From: Marinilabilia rubra
GTDB lineage: Bacteria; Bacteroidota; Bacteroidia; Bacteroidales; Marinilabiliaceae
Direction: 5' to 3'
Length of the DNA: 64,000 bases
NCBI RefSeq assembly: GCF_003121985.1
Contig: NZ_QEWP01000004.1
Location: 124,001 to 188,000 of the forward strand
Positions within the stretch are counted from its first letter, which is position 1. Every line of letters starts with the position of its first letter. The notes below the pieces were generated by a model. The model ran no database searches and was not told the origin of the DNA. It worked only from the letters and a program-made list of their open reading frames with translations. The position numbers and the translations under genes were made by a program. This document shows positions 56,460-64,000 of this stretch, piece by piece.

Positions 56460-56900
56460 ATGAAGAAAATTTTTTTGACCCTGTTCCTGAGCGTTTCAGT
56501 AGTATCCGGAGCCCAAACCAACACTGAAACCGTAAAGTCATTCTTTGGCGAGATTGTCTCCTTCCAGAATGTGGACGTTAATGAGCACAACCCAATTATC
56601 ACATTGGATGAGCTGGCAACAGAGCAAGCTGACACTACCCTTGCTCTTACCGGTGATAACGTAAGTAAAACTTTCGACAAAGCGATGGAATATACCAATG
56701 CTATTATTGTGGTAGAAAACCACACCGCAGTATTGGTTAAAGATTGGGAGAATTGTCGCCAATCAGGAGCCTGGGGAGTATGCATGCCTTATGGCGAAGG
56801 TTATGTAAAAAGAGCCGCATTGGTTAATCTTCAGGATTACATCAACAACATCATTGGGATTCCTGATGGTCAGGAAAGAAAAGTTTATCTGTTTAATTAG
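56460..56900 (+). CDS. Hypothetical secreted protein
   Basis: A 146-residue protein with a signal peptide (MKKIFLTLFLSVSVVSGAQ). No recognised domain. Two Cys (ENCRQSGAWGVC) could form a disulphide. The stop codon TAG (56898-56900) uses the first two bases of the 178-bp repeat that follows, so the C-terminus may have been reshaped by that insertion. Monocistronic by spacing. Confidence 0.65.
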   Translation: MKKIFLTLFLSVSVVSGAQTNTETVKSFFGEIVSFQNVDVNEHNPIITLDELATEQADTTLALTGDNVSKTFDKAMEYTNAIIVVENHTAVLVKDWENCRQSGAWGVCMPYGEGYVKRAALVNLQDYINNIIGIPDGQERKVYLFN

Positions 56901-57076
56901 TGCCCGTCTATAAATTAAGCAAAGTTTGTTTTTAGTCATGTGTCTGTTCAGAAAGTGCCAATTGCAATCCCGAGGCTTCGGGAGCGAAGCTCCCAAAAAC
57001 GGAGTCCCGAATGCTTCGGGATGAGTATTTGGGGAGCAAGCATAACGACACAAATGGTACTTTATGGACCGACACT
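56899..57076 (+). repeat. 178-bp palindromic repeat family, copy 4
   Basis: The clearest copy. The ends AGTGCCCGTCTATAAA and TTTATGGACCGACACT are inverted repeats. Inside are the hairpins TCCCGAGGCTTCGGGA (56968-56983) and TCCCGAATGCTTCGGGA (57005-57021), held within a GCTCCCAAA/TTTGGGGAGC stem. Flanks TTTAATT and AATTAATA hint at AT-rich targets. It lies between two convergent gene ends. Confidence 0.8.
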
Positions 57077-57086
57077 AATTAATACT

Positions 57087-57704
57087 TTATTTGACGGGTG
57101 GAGTTCCCCTTTTAGTTGTGACAATGACAACCCCGTTTTTTGCCTCAGGACCAAAGCGATCGATGGCTTTTTGTCCCTTCATTACACGTATTGATTTCAC
57201 ATTGTACTGGGGCAAACGGATGTACTCTTTTACAATTTTATCATCAATAACAAAAAGTGGCATCTTATCTTTCAGCCCCTTATTTTTAAGCAATTGAAAA
57301 AATTCTTTTTCTTCACGGGAAAGCTCAAATGGAACAGATAAAGAAACTCTGGCATCAACAAATTCGCCACCTTTTTTGGCCGGCTTCCATTCCTGCATAA
57401 GGCTAACCAGGCGCAAAGCTTCGCTATCTAAAAGAGGATCCACACTTTTTTCAATTTGCGGCTCCATCAACTTTCCATCATTGGTAACCATGAAGGATAC
57501 ATTAACAACGCCTTCAATAATATCCAGACGAGCCTCTTCCGGATAGTTCATATATTTATCAAGGAATTTTTCCGGATTGGATGGTTTCCCTTTAAATTTG
57601 GGAGCACGATCAACATCGGAATTTACCGTTATATCCTGGGCAAAGGCCAAAGATGATAATCCGAGAAAAAGAACCGTTAATAGATAAAAACTTAAATTTT
57701 TCAT
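57087..57704 (-). CDS. Secreted TonB C-terminal domain protein with plug-like tail
   Basis: A 205-residue protein. It has a cleavable signal peptide (LLTVLFLGLSSLAFAQD) rather than the usual TonB anchor helix. Residues about 45-125 are a TonB C-terminal domain (YPEEARLDIIEGVVNVSFMV, LVSLMQEWKPAKKGGEFVD). The last 35 residues (SIRVMKGQKAIDRFGPEAKN then GVVIVTTKRG) resemble the end of a SusC-type receptor plug. Similar tails occur in Bacteroidota BlaR1-like proteins. No proline-rich spacer is present, so it may not transduce energy. Function unknown. Confidence 0.72.
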   Translation of the reverse strand: MKNLSFYLLTVLFLGLSSLAFAQDITVNSDVDRAPKFKGKPSNPEKFLDKYMNYPEEARLDIIEGVVNVSFMVTNDGKLMEPQIEKSVDPLLDSEALRLVSLMQEWKPAKKGGEFVDARVSLSVPFELSREEKEFFQLLKNKGLKDKMPLFVIDDKIVKEYIRLPQYNVKSIRVMKGQKAIDRFGPEAKNGVVIVTTKRGTPPVK

Positions 57705-57814
57705 GGTGGAAAGGATTTACATTTAAGACTATAATAACAATAATTATACCATAACATGGGAAAGATCATTGTCTTTGCTAATGAAAACTTTCATTTTTGC
57801 CGAAAATCAGAATA

Positions 57815-58705
57815 ATGCAAGTTACTACCAAGAATCTCCTAAAAATGCACCTGGTCGTGTTCATATATGGCTTTACTGCTATATTGGGCAAACTCATTAC
57901 TCTGGATGCCATTCAGCTGGTATGGTACAGAATGCTTATTGCATTTTTAGCTCTTGGTATTATTTTACAAATCAGAGGGAAAACACTAAGAGTAAACTGG
58001 CCTGTTTTCTGGAAATTGACAGGAATAGGCTTTGTAGTCGCTTTTCACTGGATCACCTTTTTTCATGCCATCAAAATCAGTACTATTTCGGTAACCCTTG
58101 GATGTCTGGCATCCACCACCCTGTTCACAAGTCTGCTTGAGCCGGCACTTGTTCGCAGGCCTCTCGTATGGCTTGAGGTGATAACCGGATTTCTGATAAT
58201 AACTGGATTGTATCTTATTTTCCAGTTTGAGCCAAACTACATCGCCGGTATTGCAACTGCCCTGATATCAGCTTTTTTGGCCGGCCTGTTTACCGTCTTA
58301 AATAAAATGATGATAGCCAGACATCGGCCTTTGGTAATAAGTTTTTATGAAATGGGAGGCGGTTTTCTGGGCATAACCCTGTTCATGGTTGTAAACGGAA
58401 CTTTTGATCAAGGCCTTCAGGTCCCGCTGCTGAGTGATTGGTTTTACCTGGCCTTACTTGGTGTTCTTTGCACGGCCTATGCTTTTGCTGCCAGTGTAAA
58501 AGTAATGGATGTTCTGTCGGCTTATACCGTGGTTCTTACCATAAATTTAGAACCTATCTACGGAATCTTACTGGCATTTCTTTTCTTTGGGGAATCTGAG
58601 TTGATGTCAGGTGGTTTTTATCTGGGAACGGTGATCATTCTTGCGGCTGTCTTTTTATTTCCGGTAATGAGCAGAAAAATGACCCGCTTAAAAAGAGTTA
58701 AGTAG
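57815..58705 (+). CDS. EamA/DMT-family transporter
   Basis: An inner-membrane permease of the drug/metabolite transporter superfamily, with about ten hydrophobic segments in two EamA halves (HLVVFIYGFTAILGKLITL; second half begins about residue 145). The ATG at 57815 (MQVTTKNLL) is preferred over a TTG at 57797, giving 296 residues. Substrates of such proteins are usually amino acids or metabolites, exported. None can be read here. It converges with the glycerate kinase gene, overlapping by 18 bp at the stops. Confidence 0.88.
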   Translation: MQVTTKNLLKMHLVVFIYGFTAILGKLITLDAIQLVWYRMLIAFLALGIILQIRGKTLRVNWPVFWKLTGIGFVVAFHWITFFHAIKISTISVTLGCLASTTLFTSLLEPALVRRPLVWLEVITGFLIITGLYLIFQFEPNYIAGIATALISAFLAGLFTVLNKMMIARHRPLVISFYEMGGGFLGITLFMVVNGTFDQGLQVPLLSDWFYLALLGVLCTAYAFAASVKVMDVLSAYTVVLTINLEPIYGILLAFLFFGESELMSGGFYLGTVIILAAVFLFPVMSRKMTRLKRVK

Positions 58706-59797
58706 TTTCACTAAATCTCCTCCTGCTTTTTCCAGGAATAGAGCCGGACGTGCCATTAAAGTTGAAGCATCATTGGAAAACTGCTGAAGCGACACAACAT
58801 GATCAAATAGATCTGTTTCAATTTCCTGACGCCCCACAACTGCAATTGTCTTTTTTCCTTTTTGCCTGGCCAAAGAAGCTAGTTTTCCGGGTCCTTTCCC
58901 CATCGCTGTTTGATAATCCAGTCTTCCCTCCCCTGTTATCACCACATCACAATCATCAATCAGCTTTTCAAGACCAAAGGTTTTACTGATCCAGTCGAAA
59001 CCATTTTCCACCAGTGCATTTCCCTTTGCCAAAAAAGGCAGGGCTGCAGCACCTGCTGCCCCGCTTCCCGGAATTTTTACAATTTCCGGGTCAGATTGAC
59101 CCGTTAAAATATTGACCCACTCCCGCATCTTTTGCTCCAGTTCCACAATCTGCTTTTCAGACAAGCCTTTCTGAGGTCCGTAAGTCCTGATTCCCCCATT
59201 CCTGCCAAAAACAGGATTATCAACATCAGCCAGAATGGTCCATTTCACCCTCGAAAACCGATCCGACAATCCACTAAAGTCCAATTGTTTGAACACACAT
59301 AAAGGATTGCTGCCCTGAAGAATGTCATAACCATTTTCATCCAATAAACGGACTCTCAGTGCAGAAAAAAGCCCCGCCCCACCATCAACAGTGGCACTAC
59401 CGCCTAATGTCAGAATAATCTCCTCTGCGCCTGTTTCCAGAGCATTCTTTATTTGCAAACCCGTTCCGTAGGTTGAAGCCTCTAAAGGTAATTTCTCTGA
59501 TAATCTTCCCAAGCCAGAGGCCTGAGCCAGTTCAATTACTGAAACTTTTCCGTCATTATAGCTTCCCCTAACGGCTGAGACGGAACTTCCCAAGGCATCA
59601 ATAACAGTTTCTTTTATCAAATCACCCTTCCAGAATGTTTGAATGGTTGAAAGCGTTCCCTCTCCTCCATCAGATAAAGGAAACAGGTCACAGAATAAGG
59701 TTTTATCCTGATTATTAAGCCCTTTTTTTATGGCCTTAGCAGCATCTATTGAAGAGATGCTCCCTTTAAAAGAGTCCGGTGCTACCAGAATTTTCAT
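58688..59797 (-). CDS. Glycerate kinase (GarK/GlxK type)
   Basis: Phosphorylates glycerate from serine or glyoxylate metabolism. A 369-residue type-I glycerate kinase beginning ILVAPDSFKGSISSIDAAKAIKKG, with DLFPLSDGGEGTL, ILTLGGSATVDGGAG, PGSGAAGAAALPFL and DVVITGEGRLDYQTAMGKGP. Its start overlaps the stop of patB by 4 bp, so it is translated after it. A joint role in serine-type metabolism is inferred. Confidence 0.93.
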   Translation of the reverse strand: MKILVAPDSFKGSISSIDAAKAIKKGLNNQDKTLFCDLFPLSDGGEGTLSTIQTFWKGDLIKETVIDALGSSVSAVRGSYNDGKVSVIELAQASGLGRLSEKLPLEASTYGTGLQIKNALETGAEEIILTLGGSATVDGGAGLFSALRVRLLDENGYDILQGSNPLCVFKQLDFSGLSDRFSRVKWTILADVDNPVFGRNGGIRTYGPQKGLSEKQIVELEQKMREWVNILTGQSDPEIVKIPGSGAAGAAALPFLAKGNALVENGFDWISKTFGLEKLIDDCDVVITGEGRLDYQTAMGKGPGKLASLARQKGKKTIAVVGRQEIETDLFDHVVSLQQFSNDASTLMARPALFLEKAGGDLVKLLNSF

Positions 59798-60972
59798 TTT
59801 GCGATGGTATTACGGGCTTCCAATAATCGATCCATGGCTTCCTCAATCACTTTATATGGGGAAGCCACATTCAGACGATGAAAATTAGCCCCTTGCTCTT
59901 TGCCAAAAGTAGGGCCGTAATTGAGGCCTATACCGGCTTGTTCAATAATAAATTTGCGAAGTTTGGCATCCGACAATCCCCAGGCAGAAAAATCAAGCCA
60001 CATAAGGTAAGTGGCCTCTGGTTTGTGAATTTTTACTTCGGGCATATTTTGTGCTGCAAACTCCATCACATAATCTATGTTACCCTGGATGTAATCCAGC
60101 AATTCATTCAGCCATGATTGACCTAAGGTATAAGCAGCTTTCAGTGCCTCTGCGCCAAACATATTTCCTGTAAATAAATGATAGGCCTGCAATTGCTTTT
60201 GCATCGCTTTTCGAATCTTATCATCAGGGGTTACGATGTAGGAAGTGTTTAACCCGGCAATATTAAAAGTTTTACTCGGAGCCATACAGGTAACAGAATT
60301 GGCCGCAAAATCCTCCCTCAATGACGCAAATGGAATATGTTTATGACCTTTGTGCACAAGATCTGCATGAATTTCATCCGAAACAACCAGCACGTTATTC
60401 TTTAAGCATATTTCTCCCAGCTTAACAAGTTCATCTCGGGTCCAAACACGTCCTACAGGATTATGGGGATGACAAAGCAGAAGCATTTTCACACTGGGCT
60501 TGGCTGTTACTTTTTGAAGGTGATCAAAATCCAAACGATACCCTTCAGGAGTATTGACAAGGGGATTTCCTTCAATTACCCGGCCGTGATCTTTAATAAC
60601 GTCAAAAAACGGCGGATAAACAGGAGGTTGAATAACAACCTTATCCCCGGGATTTGAAAAGGCCTGAATGGCCAGTATCAGCGTAGGTACCACTCCGGGC
60701 ATATATTCCAGCCAGTCTATCGGAACATCCCAGTCATGTTGGTTCTTTTGCCATTGCTGAATGGCTTGATAAAACTTTTCATCGCGAGCGGTGTAACCAA
60801 ATATGGGATGTTCGGCACGTTTTTGAATAGCTTCCGATACCTCCGGGGGAACCGCAAAATCCATATCTGCCACCCAAAGCGGAATGACATCACCGGTTCC
60901 AAAAACCCGTTTCCTGAATTCATATTTTAAAGCATTGGTTCCCGATCGATCTATCTTCCTGTCAAAATCCAT
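59794..60972 (-). CDS. patB: PatB/MalY-family PLP aminotransferase or cystathionine beta-lyase
   Basis: A fold-type I PLP enzyme of 392 residues. PLP Lys is in CMAPSKTFNIAGLN. Other motifs: IPLWVADMDFAVPPEVSEAI (the family's MDF motif), CHPHNPVGRVWTRDEL and SDEIHADLVHKGH. MalY/PatB members cleave cystathionine or other C-S bonds or act as aminotransferases. It is translationally coupled to glycerate kinase. No Mal genes are near. Confidence 0.92.
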   Translation of the reverse strand: MDFDRKIDRSGTNALKYEFRKRVFGTGDVIPLWVADMDFAVPPEVSEAIQKRAEHPIFGYTARDEKFYQAIQQWQKNQHDWDVPIDWLEYMPGVVPTLILAIQAFSNPGDKVVIQPPVYPPFFDVIKDHGRVIEGNPLVNTPEGYRLDFDHLQKVTAKPSVKMLLLCHPHNPVGRVWTRDELVKLGEICLKNNVLVVSDEIHADLVHKGHKHIPFASLREDFAANSVTCMAPSKTFNIAGLNTSYIVTPDDKIRKAMQKQLQAYHLFTGNMFGAEALKAAYTLGQSWLNELLDYIQGNIDYVMEFAAQNMPEVKIHKPEATYLMWLDFSAWGLSDAKLRKFIIEQAGIGLNYGPTFGKEQGANFHRLNVASPYKVIEEAMDRLLEARNTIAK

Positions 60973-61004
60973 AAAACTGATTGTTTTAATTCACAAAATA
61001 AAAA

Positions 61005-61036
61005 AAGACACCCAAACAAAGAAGTCCGGATGTCTT
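61005..61036 (-). terminator. Terminator downstream of the DUF4625 gene
   Basis: On the minus strand AAGACATCC pairs with GGGTGTCTT (61028-61036 and 61005-61013), followed by a T run. It would end the gmd-fcl-lipoprotein transcript. Confidence 0.65.
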
Positions 61037-61080
61037 AAAAAATTTTGATTCCCTGCTACTTTTTTCAGGGTAATGTAATA

Positions 61081-61569
61081 CTATTCAGTAATATTAATCG
61101 TAATATCTTCTGTTGCAGTATTCCCCGAAGTATCTTCTACAGTTATTGTAAAAACATACTCTCCAAGAGTTGCATCGTAAGTTACAAATCCAAAAGGATC
61201 TTCATCAGTAAAGGAATATTCTTTTCCCGAAATATCGCTATATTCAACGGGTCCACGATCAAAGGGCACGGGATCATCAATACTTTTAAGCTCTGAAGAT
61301 GCGCTTTTTTGTGAATAGGCAACAGATACCTTGCACGTTTCCAGCCCCTGATCATCAGAAATCGTTCCATTTATTAGAATGACACCGGTTTCCCTCGCAA
61401 AGGAATCACCAGTCGTTGGCGATGTTAGAGAAATTACAGGATCAGTAGTATCCTCGGGTGGGGTATCGTTTCCATTATCGTCTCCATCGTCTCCTCCACA
61501 TGCAACCAGCGACATTGATGCAACGATTACAAATGAAAGTAAAAAAAGATTTAATTTAAAAGATTTCAT
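61081..61569 (-). CDS. DUF4625-type lipoprotein
   Basis: A Bacteroidota lipoprotein with one Ig-like beta-sandwich domain. The ATG at 61569 (MKSFKLNLF) is chosen because it gives a normal signal peptide ending VACGGDD (lipid Cys at residue 24). The longer start inside fcl is rejected. An Asp/Asn/Pro-rich linker follows, then the DUF4625 domain (DPVISLTSPTTGDSF, INGTISDDQGLETCKVSV, EYVFTITVEDTSGN). 22 bp after fcl, so probably co-transcribed. Role unknown; surface exposure is likely. Confidence 0.82.
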   Translation of the reverse strand: MKSFKLNLFLLSFVIVASMSLVACGGDDGDDNGNDTPPEDTTDPVISLTSPTTGDSFARETGVILINGTISDDQGLETCKVSVAYSQKSASSELKSIDDPVPFDRGPVEYSDISGKEYSFTDEDPFGFVTYDATLGEYVFTITVEDTSGNTATEDITINITE

Positions 61570-61591
61570 ACAACCAACAATTTTAAAAAAA

Positions 61592-62677
61592 CTATAATTT
61601 ATATTCTTCATAAACTTCATTTATTCCTTCTTCCAAATCAAAAGAAGCTTTAAAGCCAAGATTATTGAGCCGGGAAACATCCAATAACTTTTGAAAAGTA
61701 CCATCCGGCTTAGAATCATCCCAGGCAATATTGCCGTCAAAACCAGTTACAGACTTAACCATTTCTGCCAGCTCGGATATCGCCAAATCTTCTCCTACTC
61801 CAATATTAATATGAGAATTCCGAACTTCTTTAAGACCTCTTTCTTCTACGATGTCGTTAAAATCAACCTCATTCATTAAATAAACGCAAGCTCTGGCAAG
61901 GTCCGATGAATGAAGGAACTCCCTACGGGGGGATCCGGTTCCCCATAACTGCAATTCAACGTTATTCCCGGCCTTAAAGATACCAAAAATTTCCATTTTA
62001 TCTATCAGGTACTTCTCTGATCCTTCAGGATTCACTCCTTCTACGGGTCTTTTCCTGAAATCGTTTCGCACACCTTCCAGATCATTTGATTTTAACATTT
62101 TGGCCAAATGCATCTTCCTAATCAATGCCGGCAAAACATGTGATCCCATTAAATTATAATTATCATTAGGACCATAAAGATTGGTTGGCATTACGGAAAT
62201 AAAATTGGTTCTATATTGAAGGTTATATGATTCAGTCATCTTCATACCGGCAATCTTGGCAATTGCATATGGTTCATTGGTGTACTCAAGAACATCAGTA
62301 AGCAAATGCTCTTCCTTCATGGGCTGAGGACAGTTCTTAGGATAAATACATGAACTTCCCAAAAACAAGAGTTTTTTCACATCCGATTTCCATGAAAAGT
62401 GAATGATGTTATTTTGAATTTGGATATTCTGATAGATAAATTCAGCCCGGTAAGTATTATTGGCCATAATCCCCCCAACTTTTGCAGCAGCCAAAAATAC
62501 AAATTCCGGTTTCTCTTTTTCAAAAAAGGCCTCTACAGCTTTCTGATCAAGTAAATCAAGCTCCTTGCGAGACCGGAGTATGAGATTATTGTACCCCAGG
62601 GCTTTCAATTCACGGACAATGGCAGATCCCACTAACCCGTTGTGGCCGGCCACGAAAATTTTGCTGTTTAATTCCAT
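61592..62677 (-). CDS. fcl: GDP-L-fucose synthase
   Basis: Epimerises and reduces GDP-4-keto-6-deoxymannose to GDP-L-fucose. A 361-residue extended SDR: AGHNGLVGSAIVREL (NADPH site), SSCIYPKNCPQPMKEEHLL, and YxxxK as YAIAKIAGMKM. It overlaps gmd by 1 bp. The product is used for surface polysaccharide or protein fucosylation. Slightly longer than E. coli Fcl (321) owing to an insert at about 200-240. Confidence 0.96.
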   Translation of the reverse strand: MELNSKIFVAGHNGLVGSAIVRELKALGYNNLILRSRKELDLLDQKAVEAFFEKEKPEFVFLAAAKVGGIMANNTYRAEFIYQNIQIQNNIIHFSWKSDVKKLLFLGSSCIYPKNCPQPMKEEHLLTDVLEYTNEPYAIAKIAGMKMTESYNLQYRTNFISVMPTNLYGPNDNYNLMGSHVLPALIRKMHLAKMLKSNDLEGVRNDFRKRPVEGVNPEGSEKYLIDKMEIFGIFKAGNNVELQLWGTGSPRREFLHSSDLARACVYLMNEVDFNDIVEERGLKEVRNSHINIGVGEDLAISELAEMVKSVTGFDGNIAWDDSKPDGTFQKLLDVSRLNNLGFKASFDLEEGINEVYEEYKL

Positions 62678-63792
62678 TATTCGAAATAGTTCAGTGTTTG
62701 GTATCCACCTTCGTTCAGGTATTTATCACGCTTCATCAACTTCAGATCGCTGACCATCATATCTTTCACCAGGCCCTGGAGGTCGTACTCTGGTTTCCAG
62801 CCTAACTTTTCCTGAGCCTTGGCAGGATCACCAATTAACAAATCCACTTCTGTGGGACGGAAATACCTGGGATCCACCTCTACCACACATTTATCTTTTT
62901 TAAGCTGATATTCAGGATTCTTGCAAGCTACCACATAACCCTTTTCATCAACTCCTTCTCCTTTGAATTCTATTTCAATACCTGCCTCTGAAAATGCAAG
63001 TTTAACAAACTCACGTACCTCTGTCGTAACTCCTGTTGCAACCACAAAATCTTCCGGCTTATCCTGCTGAAGCATCAAATACATAGCTTTCACATAATCT
63101 TTGGCATGCCCCCAATCACGCTTGGCTGACATGTTACCCAAATAGACTTTATCCTGCAATCCAAGTGCAATACGGGCAACAGCGCGTGTGATTTTCCGGG
63201 TCACAAAAGTTTCTCCCCGGATGGGTGATTCGTGATTAAAAAGTATCCCGTTACAGGCATACATGTCATAAGCTTCACGGTAATTCACGGTTATCCAATA
63301 TCCATAAAGCTTTGCAACGGCATAGGGTGACCGTGGATAAAAAGGCGTCTTTTCGGATTGCGGAACTTCCTGCACCAGACCATATAGTTCACTGGTTGAT
63401 GCCTGATAGAAGCGTGTTTTTTTTGTCATTCCTAAAAGCCTTATGGCTTCTAAAATCCTCAATGTTCCAACTCCATCGGCGTTGGCAGTATATTCCGGTG
63501 TATCAAAACTAACCTGAACATGGGACATCGCTGCAAGGTTGTAAATTTCATCCGGTTGTACTTCCTGAATTATCCGGATCAAATTGGTTGAATCCGTTAA
63601 ATCTCCATAATGCAGAAAGAAATTGCGGTGTTCAACGTGTGGATCCTGATAAAGATGGTCAATACGCTCAGTGTTAAACAAAGAACTGCGTCGTTTTATA
63701 CCATGTACTATATAACCTTTCTTCAGAAGAAACTCTGATAAATAGGCTCCATCCTGACCGGTAATCCCGGTTATAAGAGCAACTTTTGCCAT
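62677..63792 (-). CDS. gmd: GDP-mannose 4,6-dehydratase
   Basis: Turns GDP-mannose into GDP-4-keto-6-deoxymannose. A 371-residue extended [22 protein letters not shown] (NADP site), [24 protein letters not shown] (YxxxK) and [16 protein letters not shown]. First of the gmd-fcl pair, 91 bp downstream of the truncated epimerase, within a polysaccharide-type cluster at the window edge. Confidence 0.97.
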   Translation of the reverse strand: MAKVALITGITGQDGAYLSEFLLKKGYIVHGIKRRSSLFNTERIDHLYQDPHVEHRNFFLHYGDLTDSTNLIRIIQEVQPDEIYNLAAMSHVQVSFDTPEYTANADGVGTLRILEAIRLLGMTKKTRFYQASTSELYGLVQEVPQSEKTPFYPRSPYAVAKLYGYWITVNYREAYDMYACNGILFNHESPIRGETFVTRKITRAVARIALGLQDKVYLGNMSAKRDWGHAKDYVKAMYLMLQQDKPEDFVVATGVTTEVREFVKLAFSEAGIEIEFKGEGVDEKGYVVACKNPEYQLKKDKCVVEVDPRYFRPTEVDLLIGDPAKAQEKLGWKPEYDLQGLVKDMMVSDLKLMKRDKYLNEGGYQTLNYFE

Positions 63793-63883
63793 AATATGTT
63801 TTGGTTAAGTGAATATATTATCAAAAAACAATTACAAAATTAAAATAAAATGGGGTGCTTTCAATAAAACCTAAGCTGATAAG

Positions 63884-64000
63884 CTATGAATTTGAACCGG
63901 CAGCAACGGATAAATTAGTCCAATACCAGTGAATGGCTTCTTTTAATCCATCTCCAACCTTATATGTAGGATTATATCCCAAAAGTTTTTCTCCTTTTTC
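63884..64000 (-). CDS. NAD-dependent sugar epimerase, C-terminus only
   Basis: The window ends inside this gene. The last 38 codons, EKGEKLLGYNPTYKVGDGLK then EAIHWYWTNL, match the C-terminal end of UDP-N-acetylglucosamine 4-epimerase/WbpP-type extended SDRs (LGYxPxxxxxxGLxxxxxWY). It lies just upstream of gmd on the same strand, supporting a surface-sugar cluster that continues to the right. Confidence 0.7.
   Translation of the reverse strand, partial: EKGEKLLGYNPTYKVGDGLKEAIHWYWTNLSVAAGSNS

Overview
The window looks like a chromosomal segment of a Bacteroidota bacterium, probably in the Bacteroidales/Marinilabiliales range. The signs are Bacteroidota-type promoters (-7 box TAnnTTTG), a TonB-dependent receptor with an N-terminal carboxypeptidase-like domain, LytS/LytTR regulators, a bifunctional ThrA, a sodium-pumping methylmalonyl-CoA decarboxylase set, and AT-rich intergenic DNA with many hairpins. 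The genus cannot be fixed from the sequence alone. No prophage, CRISPR array, transposase gene or plasmid function was seen. Mobile DNA is present only as short non-coding elements.

Layout. 0-9.5 kb: a palindromic element, a histidine-kinase remnant, a degenerate tRNA-Gly(CCC), thrA, a PHP phosphatase, prfC, a UPF0316 membrane protein, an exonuclease/GIY-YIG fusion, a probable 6S RNA, tRNA-Leu(GAG) and tRNA-Gly(GCC). 10-16.5 kb: a cytoplasmic helical-repeat protein fused to a GH16-like domain without catalytic glutamates, a 181-bp MITE, surface proteins, an SLC13 permease and mazG. 16.6-20.5 kb: an aryl-CoA-ligase-like gene followed by an intact KAS III and a KAS III that has lost its catalytic triad. 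20.8-30 kb: a chemoreceptor, a methyltransferase, katG, and a MEDS protein with a large hybrid histidine kinase. 30-34 kb: a gene-poor stretch with a 697-bp inverted-repeat element, plus ornithine carbamoyltransferase and carbamate kinase. 34-44 kb: a lipoprotein, ftsK, lolA, a Bfd-like ferredoxin, a 21-bp minisatellite, and a five-gene operon for methylmalonyl-CoA epimerase and the methylmalonyl-CoA decarboxylase sodium pump. 44-50 kb: a TonB receptor/TPR/LytS/LytTR operon. 49.5-56.4 kb: an SDR, a thioesterase, a DPP III-like peptidase, then a TPP riboswitch and the thiamine-salvage operon thiM-thiE-thiD-tenA. 56.5-64 kb: small secreted proteins, an EamA transporter, patB with a glycerate kinase, and the GDP-fucose genes gmd and fcl with a truncated epimerase at the edge.

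Most genes are ordinary metabolism. The most unusual items are: (1) the CoA ligase + active KAS III + dead KAS III set, whose logic resembles PqsA/PqsC/PqsB; (2) the intracellular GH16-like pseudoenzyme; (3) at least two families of non-autonomous mobile elements, one with clear target-site duplications and one in four copies; (4) a strictly 21-bp-periodic minisatellite; (5) a TPP riboswitch with a readable terminator/antiterminator switch but about 340 nt of gene-free DNA before thiM. Several open reading frames begin at TTG codons inside predicted -7 boxes, so downstream ATG starts were chosen.
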